A program made the translations under genes and the position numbers. A stretch of 64,000 nt of DNA, from assembly GCA_050949825.1 (NCBI GenBank), contig JBMNGL010000001.1:310001-374000 (forward strand), written 5' to 3'. Under the pieces are notes generated by a model, which saw nothing but the letters and a program-made list of their open reading frames with translations, was not told the origin of the DNA and ran no database searches. This DNA comes from DTU019 sp050949825. GTDB taxonomy: Bacteria > Bacillota > Syntrophomonadia > Syntrophomonadales > Syntrophomonadaceae. Below are positions 44,190 to 52,822 of this stretch, in pieces. How positions within the stretch are numbered: position 1 is the first letter of the stretch; each line of letters opens with the position of its first letter.

Positions 44190-46415
44190 ATGCTAAAAAG
44201 ACAGAGCAAACATCTGGCCTTATTATTAGTACTCACCATGTTAGCTACTCTGTTCGTTGGCGTAGGCGCAGCACAGGCCGCTTCTGTTAATACGGTAAAC
44301 AAAGTCACCGCAGTAGCTGATGACTTTGAAGGCTATGCGGGTGGTTGGCTTACAATTAAGGATGATCCCGATCAGTCAGGTGATTGGGAAGATGGCGACT
44401 ACTTTGAGTTAGTACTCCCTGATGGAGTAAAATGGTTCGATGACTCCGCTGACAGTGGTTATTCAACCTGGAATGATTACGATTGGGACGATTGTGATGA
44501 ACCAACTGTTGAAAAAGCCACCGACTATGTTATTGGGGTAACCATTAACAACCCAAGTGAAGGAGCATGGATTAAGTTTCCATTAGTATTCAAAGTGGAT
44601 GGCGCTACTGGAAACCTCCAAGTGGAGATTGACCCCATTGATTCCGCTATTACTGGCAAGACAATAACCTTTGCCACCGTGGCTGAGTCTGATATGACCG
44701 CCTCTGTTGACAAAGTGAGAAAGATTGCCAAGAACAGCACCAGCGAAGGTGGAGTGATTGAGTTAAGAGAATCTTCCATTGGTGCAGTAAGCGGTAAGGC
44801 CAAAGTCACTATCAAGCTACCGTCTAAATTCTCATTTAATTCAAATATGGAAAGTATGGTCCAGTTTAGAGGTGGATTTGCTAATTGTAGTGCCTCCAAC
44901 GCTAAAGTAGATGGAAGAACCTTTGTGTTTGAATTTGACCCCGCTGATGGTGATGGAGGTGCCCGTGGGATTATATCCATTCCAACCATTATTAAGGCTT
45001 CACGCGATGCTTCCTATGGAGAGATTGAAGCCAGCATCTTGGTTGAAGATGACGGCACCGTACTGGATACTGACCTGGTCATCGCAGAGTATGTGGACTG
45101 GGGCGTAAAAACCAAAGTTGACGAAGTTAAAGAACTGGTTACCGGTAAGTTTGAACAAAAGACCGGCAAATTAACCATTGAAGAGAATGTACCCAATACC
45201 CTTTTGGCAGGTCGTGACCTGACTGTGGAACTGCCTTCCTGGGTTAAGATCACCAACTATAACGTTACTACCAACAGCCAAATTGATCTTGATCCGATTG
45301 ATTTAGGAGATGGCGACAAGAATTATATCGACCTTCCAATTGATTGGACCGGTGACAATACTGCCAAAATCGAATTGAAACTAACCCTGAGCATGGATGC
45401 TGCCCAATCTGGCGATATTGAAGCCAAAATCTTCGGAGCTGGCGTAGAAGAAACCACCATCGTTCTGGCCAAGGCGCTTGCTCCTGCCACTGCCAGCATC
45501 GACCAAGTCGCAGAAGTTAAGATCGGTATTCAGAGCCAGCCCATAAATGACATCACCTTCACTGAAGGCAAGAAGGGTGTTTGGAAAGAAGATCCCGTAA
45601 ACGGAGCTACCGAACCCGCTGGTGTTGAATACTATGAAAAAGGCCTTATCGACCAGCCTGGCAGGATTGTTTTGTCCCTGACCGAGGGTGCTAAATTTGC
45701 ATCCACACCTAACGTAGAAGTAACTGACGGCAATTTCGAGATTTCCAGTGCGAATGTTAAACTTGATGTAAATGACACTAAGGTTAATATCCCGGTGAAA
45801 TCCGAGAGCACAAAAATCAGCACCGTCAAGGTATCCAATATTAAGCTGACCCTGGACCGCTCCATTCCGGAAGGCGACCTCAAGATAAGGATCGGCGGAC
45901 CGGCTATTGTAGAAAACAGCCGTGGTGCAGGGGTATACTCCGACACTATTGAAGCTGGCGAATTCTCCACCAGCAATGCTGTTAGTCTGGTAGCAGCCAA
46001 AGTTATCACCCCGGCTGACACCAATATCCATGCTGTAGCCACCTACGTAATTGGCAACACCATCTATCAGATCAACGGTGTTGACCAGGCCGCGATGGAT
46101 CAGGCTCCTTACATCAAGAATGACCGCACCTTCCTGCCCATCCGCTTCGTAGCTTATGGACTGGGAATTGGTGACAACGGCATCATCTGGGATCAGGTCA
46201 ACCAGACCGTAACCCTGATGAAGAACGACAAGGTTGTTCAGCTCAAGATCGGCAGCACCACCATGCTGGTTAACGGCGCATCTATCACCATGGATGCTGC
46301 TCCGGAAATCACCGCTGCCAACCGCACCTGCCTGCCCATCCGCTTCGTAGCCGAGGCTTTCGGAGCTGTAGTAGGCTGGGATGCAGCAACTCAGACTGTA
46401 ACCGTCACTCTTTAA
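44190..46415 (+). CDS. Four-domain S-layer-like surface protein with C-terminal copper-amine-oxidase-N domain
   Basis: A 741-residue secreted protein, cleaved after AQA (30). Four similar beta-rich domains start near 31, 171, 306 and 435. Each opens with a V-x2-V strand (ASVNTVNKVTAV, ASVDKVRKIA, TKVDEVKELV, ASIDQVAEVK), then a glycine turn, an I-x-E/L strand and an LP-x-x-K/V core such as LVLPDGVKW. Residues ~625-741 form a copper-amine-oxidase-N domain with two TFLPIRFVA-like strands; no catalytic amine-oxidase domain exists. It is AT-richer than its neighbours, with a strong AAGGAGG, long leader and terminator, all pointing to an abundant surface protein. The role as S-layer subunit is inferred. 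An ECF promoter lies upstream. Confidence 0.75.
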   Translation: MLKRQSKHLALLLVLTMLATLFVGVGAAQAASVNTVNKVTAVADDFEGYAGGWLTIKDDPDQSGDWEDGDYFELVLPDGVKWFDDSADSGYSTWNDYDWDDCDEPTVEKATDYVIGVTINNPSEGAWIKFPLVFKVDGATGNLQVEIDPIDSAITGKTITFATVAESDMTASVDKVRKIAKNSTSEGGVIELRESSIGAVSGKAKVTIKLPSKFSFNSNMESMVQFRGGFANCSASNAKVDGRTFVFEFDPADGDGGARGIISIPTIIKASRDASYGEIEASILVEDDGTVLDTDLVIAEYVDWGVKTKVDEVKELVTGKFEQKTGKLTIEENVPNTLLAGRDLTVELPSWVKITNYNVTTNSQIDLDPIDLGDGDKNYIDLPIDWTGDNTAKIELKLTLSMDAAQSGDIEAKIFGAGVEETTIVLAKALAPATASIDQVAEVKIGIQSQPINDITFTEGKKGVWKEDPVNGATEPAGVEYYEKGLIDQPGRIVLSLTEGAKFASTPNVEVTDGNFEISSANVKLDVNDTKVNIPVKSESTKISTVKVSNIKLTLDRSIPEGDLKIRIGGPAIVENSRGAGVYSDTIEAGEFSTSNAVSLVAAKVITPADTNIHAVATYVIGNTIYQINGVDQAAMDQAPYIKNDRTFLPIRFVAYGLGIGDNGIIWDQVNQTVTLMKNDKVVQLKIGSTTMLVNGASITMDAAPEITAANRTCLPIRFVAEAFGAVVGWDAATQTVTVTL

Positions 46416-46456
46416 TCACAGCAGAAGTCTAAACACATAGCTCAAGCAAAAAGGAG

Positions 46457-46484
46457 AGGCCCGGGCAACCGGGCCTTTCTTTTT
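46457..46484 (+). terminator. Strong intrinsic terminator after the S-layer-like gene
   Basis: AGGCCCGG, GCAA tetraloop, CCGGGCCT, then TTCTTTTT. A GNRA-capped GC stem with a T-run; the best terminator in the window. Confidence 0.95.
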
Positions 46485-46558
46485 GGGCGGGGGGTGAGGA
46501 GTAAGAGGCGGGGTACTGTCAAATTTAAGTAGGATTCCACGGCGAAAAGTAATAATTC

Positions 46559-46603
46559 GCAAGTTCACATGCATAAATATTTGTCGCTCGCCTTCTGAGC
46601 GCA
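46559..46603. repeat. Short dispersed repeat, copy 1
   Basis: A ~45-base block (CGCAAGTTCACATGCATAAA, then GTCGCTCGCCTTCTGAGCGC) recurs at 49689-49733 with about five changes. In both places it leads directly into a palindromic-repeat cluster, so it may be an older edge module of that family. Confidence 0.8.
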
Positions 46604-46609
46604 ATTGTC

Positions 46610-46810
46610 TGAGCACAGCCCCCGTGTCATTGCTATGAAAGTCCCCCGGTTGTTGTCATCCTGAGGGCAGCTCCCCTGTCATTCTGAGCGCAGCGAAGAA
46701 TCTTTCGCGAAGCGAACACCCGCCGGGGGAAGATCCTTCGCTTCGCTCAGGATGACAGCAGTAGGGGGCTCAGGATGACAAAAAAAGGCTCAGGATGACA
46801 ATGTTCGCTA
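46610..46810. repeat. Dispersed repeat cluster 5 (one core)
   Basis: A TGTCATTGCTATGAAAG module, then a full core at 46677-46756 (left arm CATTCTGAGCGCAGCGAAG, right arm CTTCGCTTCGCTCAGGATG), then short GGCTCAGGATGACA pieces. Confidence 0.93.
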
Positions 46811-46951
46811 AGGATGACAGTGGCAAACCTGGGCAGCGGGGAGTTGAGTTATACCTGCCCCAAGTGTGAGATAATATGTGAGACAATATAGGTTGGAGTG
46901 CAAGAATGCTGGTGTCAAGAAAGTACTGTTTTATTAAAGGAGGTTTGAGTT

Positions 46952-47893
46952 ATGCGGGTGAAGTCTAGCAGAACATGCCTGGTCGTGCTGCTGTTGTCCT
47001 TAATCATAATGTTAGTGGGAGCGGGAGCAGTAGAGGCGGCCACGGTAAACTCGGTCAACCGGATTGTGGCGGTGGGGGATGATTATCAGGGATATCCGCG
47101 CACTGACCTGACCATAACCGAGGGTGAGCATTTTGCCGGTCATCTTCAAGCCGGGGACCTGTTTCAATTAATACTGCCTGACGGGGTCAAATGGTATGAA
47201 GACGCCGTGAGCGGCAAAGCGACCTTTCACAGCGGGGACATCTCCTGTCAGAACTGCACCGTGGAGGCGGAGCTGCGCAATGAACGGGTGGTTGACATAA
47301 CCATAGTGGATGCTGCTCCTGATGCCGTATCGCGCCTTAATATCCCCCTGGTTTTCGCGGTGGACGGTTATTTGGGGGATATTGCGGTAACCATCGATCC
47401 TCTTGATTCAGGGGTAAGCGGCGGGCAATACCTGTTTGCCCGGGTCCCCTATAAAGAAGTGCTTATTCCCAGTCCTGAGCCTGAACCTGTTCCCGAGCCG
47501 GTGCGGCGAGAGGCCGTTTTCACCATCGGCAGCCCCCTGTACAGCATTGATGGGGAGGTGCAGGCGGCCATGGATGTCGCTCCTTATATCAAAGCCGGGC
47601 GCACCTACCTTCCGGTGCGTTATGTCGCTTACAGCCTGGGGATTGATGACGAGCATATACAATGGGATAATGAGACCCGCAAGGTGACATTAACCCTGGG
47701 TCATGTAATCGTTCAAATACAGATCGACAGCAACGTCATAACCCACAACGGGCTGTCATCCACCCTGGACGCGGCCCCGGAAATAGTTCAGGATCGTACC
47801 ATGCTGCCCATTGCTGCGGTAGCCCGGGCTTTCGGTGCCACTGTGGAGTGGGAGCAGGAAGCACAGACGGTCACCATAACCATGGATAAATAA
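46952..47893 (+). CDS. One-domain paralogue of the S-layer-like protein
   Basis: A 313-residue secreted protein (signal to ~29, VEA). Residues ~30-170 match the first domain of the 741-residue neighbour: ATVNSVNRIVAVGDDYQGY against its ASVNTVNKVTAVADDFEGY, and LILPDGVKWYED against LVLPDGVKWFDD. After a PEPEPVPEPV linker the C-terminal copper-amine-oxidase-N domain matches too (INGVDQAAMDQAPYIK against IDGEVQAAMDVAPYIK). It lacks domains 2-4, so it is a mini version, perhaps a cap, adaptor or minor subunit. ATG follows AAAGGAGG. It has no ECF promoter of the shared type, so it is probably regulated differently. Confidence 0.75.
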   Translation: MRVKSSRTCLVVLLLSLIIMLVGAGAVEAATVNSVNRIVAVGDDYQGYPRTDLTITEGEHFAGHLQAGDLFQLILPDGVKWYEDAVSGKATFHSGDISCQNCTVEAELRNERVVDITIVDAAPDAVSRLNIPLVFAVDGYLGDIAVTIDPLDSGVSGGQYLFARVPYKEVLIPSPEPEPVPEPVRREAVFTIGSPLYSIDGEVQAAMDVAPYIKAGRTYLPVRYVAYSLGIDDEHIQWDNETRKVTLTLGHVIVQIQIDSNVITHNGLSSTLDAAPEIVQDRTMLPIAAVARAFGATVEWEQEAQTVTITMDK

Positions 47894-47909
47894 GCCGACG
47901 GTCACTGCT

Positions 47910-48110
47910 GAACTCTTGTTATGAAAGTCCCTTTTCTTGTCATCCTGAGGGCAGTGTCCCTGTCATCCTGAGCGCAGCGAAGGATCTTTCGCGAAGCGAA
48001 CAACTCCCGGGGGAAGATCCTTCGCTCCGCTCAGGATGACAAAAAAGGGCTCAGGATGGCAAAAAAGAGGCTCAGGATGACACCAGAGGGCGGAGGATGA
48101 CAAGCCTGCT
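47910..48110. repeat. Dispersed repeat cluster 6 (one core)
   Basis: A worn GTTATGAAAGTCCCT module, a full core at 47961-48041 (both arms of the CATCCTGAGCGCAGCGAAG type), then three GGCTCAGGATG-type pieces. Between it and the tolC promoter (48111-48240) I see nothing recognisable. Confidence 0.93.
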
Positions 48111-48240
48111 CAGAACGACGACCTTGCTTGTGACAATCTACTTAAACTCTGACACAGGGAACTCTTCAGGCCCGCAGGGGACATAACAATGAAAATATTG
48201 GGGTTTTATTATCTTATTAACCCCCTCTATTTATTAAGAG

Positions 48241-48270
48241 TTGACCGGCCGGTCGGCTTGAGGATATAAT
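48241..48270 (+). promoter_or_regulatory. tolC-like gene promoter with TetR-type palindrome
   Basis: TTGACC (48241-48246), an 18-base spacer and TATAAT (48265-48270). The 12-base perfect palindrome GACCGGCCGGTC (48243-48254) overlaps the -35. The extended site TGACCGGCCGGTCGG matches CGACCAGTCGGTCGG before hlyD at 12 of 15 positions, pointing to one regulator, most likely the TetR protein encoded at 58200. Confidence 0.75.
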
Positions 48271-48304
48271 CATATTACATATAGTGCCAGGAAGGATGGT
48301 TTTT

Positions 48305-49420
48305 GTGCTAAAAAGGGTTATTATTCTAATGCTGGCAGCCTTGTTATCATGCGCTATGATTGCGCCGGCCATGGCCGGAGATGGGGAGGGAACACCACCG
48401 CCGCAGGGATTGACCATCGAACAGGCGATTAATATGGCGTTAACCCACAGCAAGGCTATTAAACAAGCCGCCTATGATGTGGAGCGCCGGGAAGAGGTGC
48501 GCGATGAATTGGCCCGGCAGATAGATTATGTGCCCAAAGGGCAGACCGATTATGTTACGGGGCAATTATATACCGGTCTGGTAACCTCTGATATGGCCTA
48601 TCGCATGGCCAAGAAAAGTCTGACCATGGAAGAAGATAAGGTGATGCTGGCTGCCTTCAAGGCCTATACTGATGTAGTCAAAGCCGGACAAAACCTGGAA
48701 TATGCCCAGAAATCATTTAACCAGGCCGCCTGGCTGCAAAATGTGGCTTATCTGAGCTTTGCGCAGGGCATGGCCAGCGAGTATGACAAAACCGCTGCCG
48801 GGGTGCAGTACCAGGCCGCCAAGAACAGCCTGGACAGTGCTCAAAAGGCGCTTGACAATGCTTTCCTGACCTTAAACCAGTTGATCGGCAAGGACGCCGA
48901 GGCCCGGCCGGTTCTGTTGGATAAGCCGGCCTTCCAGGCGGTGGAACCGGTGGTCATGAGCGAAAAGATCGCCACGGTTCTGAATACCAGCCCGTCGGTG
49001 TGGCTGGCGGAGCAGGCGGCCCGAATAGCTGAAACCCAACTGGATTTGTATGATTTTTCCTATCCGAACCAGGATCCCTATGGGGCCAAGGAAGTCGATG
49101 TCAGCAAGGCAAAATTGACTGCCCAGGATGCCCGGGAACAGATGAGCCAATTTGTGCGGACCCTCTACAACAACCTGTTAACCATGGAGCAGGGCTATGC
49201 TTCATTGCAGGAAGCGGAGCAGTTGGCCCGGGAAGACCTGCGCATCATAAAGCTCAAATATGAGATCGGCATGGCCACCCGCACCGAGGTGCAGGCTGCC
49301 GAACTGGCCCTGCAGGCCAGGCAAAAATCCCTGGATGAATTGGCTTTCCAGCACGAGGCCTGGAAAATAGTTTTTGATAAACCCTGGACCTACAGTGTAA
49401 TGGTAGGAGCGGGTTCGTAG
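48305..49420 (+). CDS. TolC-like efflux protein
   Basis: A 371-residue secreted protein of the outer-membrane-efflux (TolC) family; in diderms TolC forms the exit duct for RND pumps. The signal peptide ends in PAMA. Two long alpha-helical hairpins are visible: first ~80-200 (VKAGQNLEYAQKSFNQAAWLQNVAYLSFAQGMASEYD), second ~255-355 (LTAQDAREQMSQFVRTLYNNLL to IGMATRTEVQAAELALQARQKSL). It is shorter than Gram-negative TolC (~430-490), so beta-barrel strands may be reduced. The GTG start is 9 bases after AGGAAGG; an ATG at 48296 abuts that site and is less likely. Its operator resembles that of hlyD-acrB, so it is probably part of the same pump. Confidence 0.8.
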   Translation: MLKRVIILMLAALLSCAMIAPAMAGDGEGTPPPQGLTIEQAINMALTHSKAIKQAAYDVERREEVRDELARQIDYVPKGQTDYVTGQLYTGLVTSDMAYRMAKKSLTMEEDKVMLAAFKAYTDVVKAGQNLEYAQKSFNQAAWLQNVAYLSFAQGMASEYDKTAAGVQYQAAKNSLDSAQKALDNAFLTLNQLIGKDAEARPVLLDKPAFQAVEPVVMSEKIATVLNTSPSVWLAEQAARIAETQLDLYDFSYPNQDPYGAKEVDVSKAKLTAQDAREQMSQFVRTLYNNLLTMEQGYASLQEAEQLAREDLRIIKLKYEIGMATRTEVQAAELALQARQKSLDELAFQHEAWKIVFDKPWTYSVMVGAGS

Positions 49421-49596
49421 GTTTCAGCAGCGCTGAGGTTAAAAATCGTGGTGAGGCAGTGTCCGGGAACGATCGGATTGTGAACATTGCCTTTGCTGCT
49501 GATGACCGGGGCAAGTTCATGGCACCGCTCATAATAGCAAGGAGTCATGGTACGATTCTGTGGCTTATTCAGATGTATTATGGCTGGAATGACTAT

Positions 49597-49622
49597 AAAC
49601 CGGCTCAGGCCGGTTTTCTTTA
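49597..49622 (+). terminator. Intrinsic terminator downstream of the tolC-like gene
   Basis: AAACCGGC, loop TCAG, GCCGGTTT, then TCTTT. It lies 176 bases past the stop; the stretch between holds no gene I can support. Confidence 0.85.
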
Positions 49623-49688
49623 TGGAATTAAAAGGAATACCTCTTGCTGATGGTGAATAAAATGATGCAGAAACTCACATATGATTAA

Positions 49689-49733
49689 CGCAAGTTCGAA
49701 TGCATAAATACTCGTCGCTCGCCTTCTGAGCGC
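49689..49733. repeat. Short dispersed repeat, copy 2
   Basis: The second copy of the block at 46559 (CGCAAGTTCGAATGCATAAA, then CGTCGCTCGCCTTCTGAGCG), again running straight into a palindromic-repeat cluster. Confidence 0.8.
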
Positions 49734-50515
49734 AGCGTCCCGTGTCATTCTGAGCGCAGCGAAGAATCTTTCGCGAAGCGAACAACCCCCGGGTCAAGAT
49801 CCTTCGCTTCGCTCAGGATGACAACAGTATGTGGCTCAGGATGACCAAAAGGGGCTCAGGATGACACCAGATGGCAGCGCCCTGTCATTGCTATGAAAGT
49901 CCCCTGGTTGTTGTCATTCTGAGGGCAAAGCCGTGTCATTCTGAGCGCAGCGAAGAATCTTTCGCGAAGCGAACAACCCCCGGGTTAAGATCCTTCGCTT
50001 CGCTCAGGATGACAACAGTATGTGGCTCAGGATGACCAAAAGGGGCTCAGGATGACACCAGATGGCAGCGCCCTGTCATTGCTATGAAAATCCCCTGGTT
50101 GTTGTCATTCTGAGGGCAAGCCATGTCCTTCTGAGCGCAGCGTCCCGTGTCATTCTGAGCGCAGCGAAGAATCTTTCGCGAAGCGAACAACCCCCGGTTA
50201 AGATCCTTCGCTTCGCTCAGGATGACAACAGTATGTGGCTCAGGATGACCAAAAGGGGCTCAGGATGACACCAGATGGCAGCGCCCTGTCATTGCTATGA
50301 AAGTCCCCTGGTTGTTGTCATTCTGAGGGCAAAGCCGTGTCATTCTGAGCGCAGCGTCCCGTGTCATTCTGAGCGCAGCGAAGAATCTTTCGCGAAGCGA
50401 ACAACCCCCGGGTTAAGATCCTTCGCTTCGCTCAGGATGACAACAGTAGGTGGCTCAGGATGACAACAGTAGGTGCCTCAGAATGACGACAATGTTTGCT
50501 CAGGATGACAACGTT
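49725..50515. repeat. Dispersed repeat cluster 7 (four palindromic cores)
   Basis: Cores lie at 49743-49823, 49934-50014, 50148-50227 and 50362-50442, all in the same orientation with left arm CATTCTGAGCGCAGCGAAG. A block of ~190-215 bases (core, GGCTCAGGATGACC, AAAAGGGGCTC, CATTGCTATGAAA, TTCTGAGGGCAAAGCC) is repeated about three times nearly unchanged, a higher-order tandem. The open frames inside are repeat-periodic and have no ribosome sites. Confidence 0.95.
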
Positions 50516-50574
50516 CGCTCTGGGCGTTTTTACAGGGGAATCACATATAAACTGGATTAAATGGGGGTAATCAG

Positions 50575-52170
50575 TTGAGAAAAGCCAATTACACAGCAAT
50601 AGTGCTGGCTATGAGCCTTTTAATCTTTTGGGCCGGGCATAGCCCTGTTCTGGGCGCCGAATACGATACTCGCCAGGAGGTCATAGACCTTATCAAAGCA
50701 TATTATCCCCACCCGGTAGATGACGCTGTTCTTGCCCGGCCGTCAGCCCGAATGGTGGTTGAAGGCTTGAATGATCCCCATAGCGAATATATGAGCCTGG
50801 ATGAGCTGAACCTTTTTATGGGGGATTTGGACGGCAGTTTTTGCGGTATCGGCGTTGTCATAGAAATGCTTCCCCAGGGTATGCTGATCACGGACATCAT
50901 TCTCGGTTCACCGGCGCAAAGCGCCGGGCTGCAGGCGGGGGATGTGATCACGGCCGTCAATGACCGATTACTGGCCGGGCTGTCCGAGGAAGAAGCCCGC
51001 TTTTTGCTGCAAGGCCGGGCCGGGAGCCGGGTTACAATCACCGTTATGAGGGATGCGGAGCAGTTGGTGATGTTTTTGAAACGGGCTGACCTGGCGGTTC
51101 CCTCGGTCTTGGCCCGGCAGCTGGAAGATGGGGTGGCTTACCTGGCGGTTATGGCTTTTGGCAGCAACACCGCCGAAGAAATGGAACAATACATCAGACG
51201 TCTGGATGCGGTAAGCGACCAATGGATAGTTGATCTGCGCGGCAACAGCGGGGGATATATCATGAGCGCCGCCGAGATTGCCGGTTATTTTCTCAATGTG
51301 GGCAACCTGGTCATTTTGCAGCAGAAAGAGGAACGGGTTCACCTGCCGGTGATACCTCAGTCCTTATTTATAAATGAACCGGTAATTTTTTTGACCGACG
51401 ACTACAGCGCCAGTGCCGCAGAGCTTTTGGCTGCAGCCGTTAAGGATTATCGCCGCGCCTTGTTGTTGGGTGAGAGCACCTATGGTAAGGGCACCATGCA
51501 AGAGATTTTTGTGCTCCAAAACGGCGATGTGCTCAAGTTGACCGTGGCCCAGTTCTATTCTCCCTTTGGCAAGAAAATTAATCAGCTCGGGGTGCAGCCT
51601 GATTTGCAGATATCAGCCCAGGAGGCTGTGGATGCCGCCTGGCTGTTGTTTTCAAAGCCCCGTGGCGGCAGCAGCCTGGCCCGTATTGAAGCCGGGGGGC
51701 AGAAATATTTGGTTGACCTGGAGCTGGCCCGCGAGCAAAAGCACTGGCAGTCCTGGGCCAGCCTGACCGCTGCCGTGAATTCATTTACAGTGGACAGCGG
51801 CCTGACTTCGCAAATGCACACCATAAGCCTGTCCGCGCGGGATATTGCCCGCCGCTGGCCGGTATATTATCCCGACTACAGGCTCCTGGGGGAATTCCAC
51901 CATCTCCCGCAGGCCGGGCCGCTTTATTTGTCTTTGAACGGCCTTGATGACTATGGGCCTGATAACGCAGCCGCTTTGGAGCTGATTGACAGCCACAGCG
52001 GGCAGCGCGTAGCGTTTGATCTGCACCGGCAGGGAACCCTATTCTGTCTGGAGCCGATTGCTGACATGCCGGGCAGCGAATACTGGCTCGTATGGCATGG
52101 CCTTCCCGAACCCACCGGACAGCGCATCCCTTCCCGACCAGGGATTGCCATTCTCCATTATACCCATTGA
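50575..52170 (+). CDS. S41-family C-terminal processing protease-like protein
   Basis: A 531-residue exported serine protease. A signal segment (to ~27, LGA) is followed by a short helical region and a PDZ domain (~85-165; GIGVVIEMLPQGMLITDI, SPAQSAGLQAGDVI). The S41 core holds the catalytic Ser in DDYSASAAELL and Lys in ESTYGKGTMQE, after VDLRGNSGGY. The last ~170 residues are an extra beta domain I do not recognise. The start is a TTG with only GGGGG nearby. It sits between two repeat clusters and two halves of an efflux system, with no obvious link to either; surface-protein turnover is a guess. Confidence 0.88.
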   Translation: MRKANYTAIVLAMSLLIFWAGHSPVLGAEYDTRQEVIDLIKAYYPHPVDDAVLARPSARMVVEGLNDPHSEYMSLDELNLFMGDLDGSFCGIGVVIEMLPQGMLITDIILGSPAQSAGLQAGDVITAVNDRLLAGLSEEEARFLLQGRAGSRVTITVMRDAEQLVMFLKRADLAVPSVLARQLEDGVAYLAVMAFGSNTAEEMEQYIRRLDAVSDQWIVDLRGNSGGYIMSAAEIAGYFLNVGNLVILQQKEERVHLPVIPQSLFINEPVIFLTDDYSASAAELLAAAVKDYRRALLLGESTYGKGTMQEIFVLQNGDVLKLTVAQFYSPFGKKINQLGVQPDLQISAQEAVDAAWLLFSKPRGGSSLARIEAGGQKYLVDLELAREQKHWQSWASLTAAVNSFTVDSGLTSQMHTISLSARDIARRWPVYYPDYRLLGEFHHLPQAGPLYLSLNGLDDYGPDNAAALELIDSHSGQRVAFDLHRQGTLFCLEPIADMPGSEYWLVWHGLPEPTGQRIPSRPGIAILHYTH

Positions 52171-52179
52171 CCGTTAATG

Positions 52180-52800
52180 AAGGATCTTCACCCGGGAGTT
52201 GTTCGCTTCGCGAAAGATCCTTCGGGCGTTGCCCTCAGGATGACAAAAACAGAGGCTTTCATAGCAATGACAGGAGCGTTGCCCTCAGGATGACAAAAAC
52301 AGAGGCTTTCATAGCAATGACAGGAGCGTTGCCCTTAAGGATGGCAAAAACAGAGGGCTTTCATAGCAATGACAGGAGCGTTGCCCTTAAGGATGACAAA
52401 AACAGAGGCTTTCATAGCAATGACAGGAGCGTTGCCCTTAAGGATGACAAAAACAGAGGCTTTCATAGCAATGACAGGAGCGTTGCCCTTAAGGATGGCA
52501 AAAACAGAGGGCTTTCATAGCAATGACAGGAGCGTTGCCCTTAAGGATGGCAAAAACAGAGGGCTTTCATAGCAATGACAGGAGCGTTGCCCTTAAGGAT
52601 GGCAAAAACAGAGGGCTTTCATAGCAATGACAGGAGCGTTGCCCTTAAGGATGGCAAAAACAGAGGGCTTTCATAGCAATGACAGGAGCGTTGCCCTTAA
52701 GGATGACAAAAACAGAGGCTTTCATAGCAATGACAGGAGCGTTGCCCTTAAGGATGGCAAAAACAGAGGGCTTTCATAGCAATGACAGGAGCGTTGCACT
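52180..52800. repeat. Dispersed repeat cluster 8: degraded core plus 11-unit tandem array
   Basis: It begins with an inverted, partly eroded core (52180-52247). Then 11 units of 50-52 bases start at 52229, 52279, 52329, 52381, 52432, 52483, 52535, 52587, 52639, 52691 and 52742. Each unit has TTGCCCTTAAGGATG, CAAAAACAGAGG, and CTTTCATAGCAATGACA, i.e. the reverse of the CATTGCTATGAAAG module. Units fall into GATGAC/GAGGC and GATGGC/GAGGGC types in blocks, as expected from unequal exchange. No unique spacers exist, so it is not a CRISPR array. Confidence 0.95.
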
Positions 52801-52822
52801 AATAATGAAAATGGTGAGTTTT

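Noticed and set aside
44190..47893. Copper amine oxidase enzymes
   Set aside because: Only the small N-terminal-type domain is present; the catalytic domain with topaquinone Tyr and copper His residues is missing.
49459..49650. 63-codon open frame after the tolC-like gene
   Set aside because: No ribosome site or similarity, and it runs through an intrinsic terminator.
52092..52572. Open frames over the 11-unit array
   Set aside because: Repeat-derived, overlapping the end of the S41 gene, with no ribosome site.
52229..52793. Possible CRISPR array (regular ~51-base period)
   Set aside because: The whole unit repeats; there are no unique spacers and no cas genes nearby. It is a tandem satellite.
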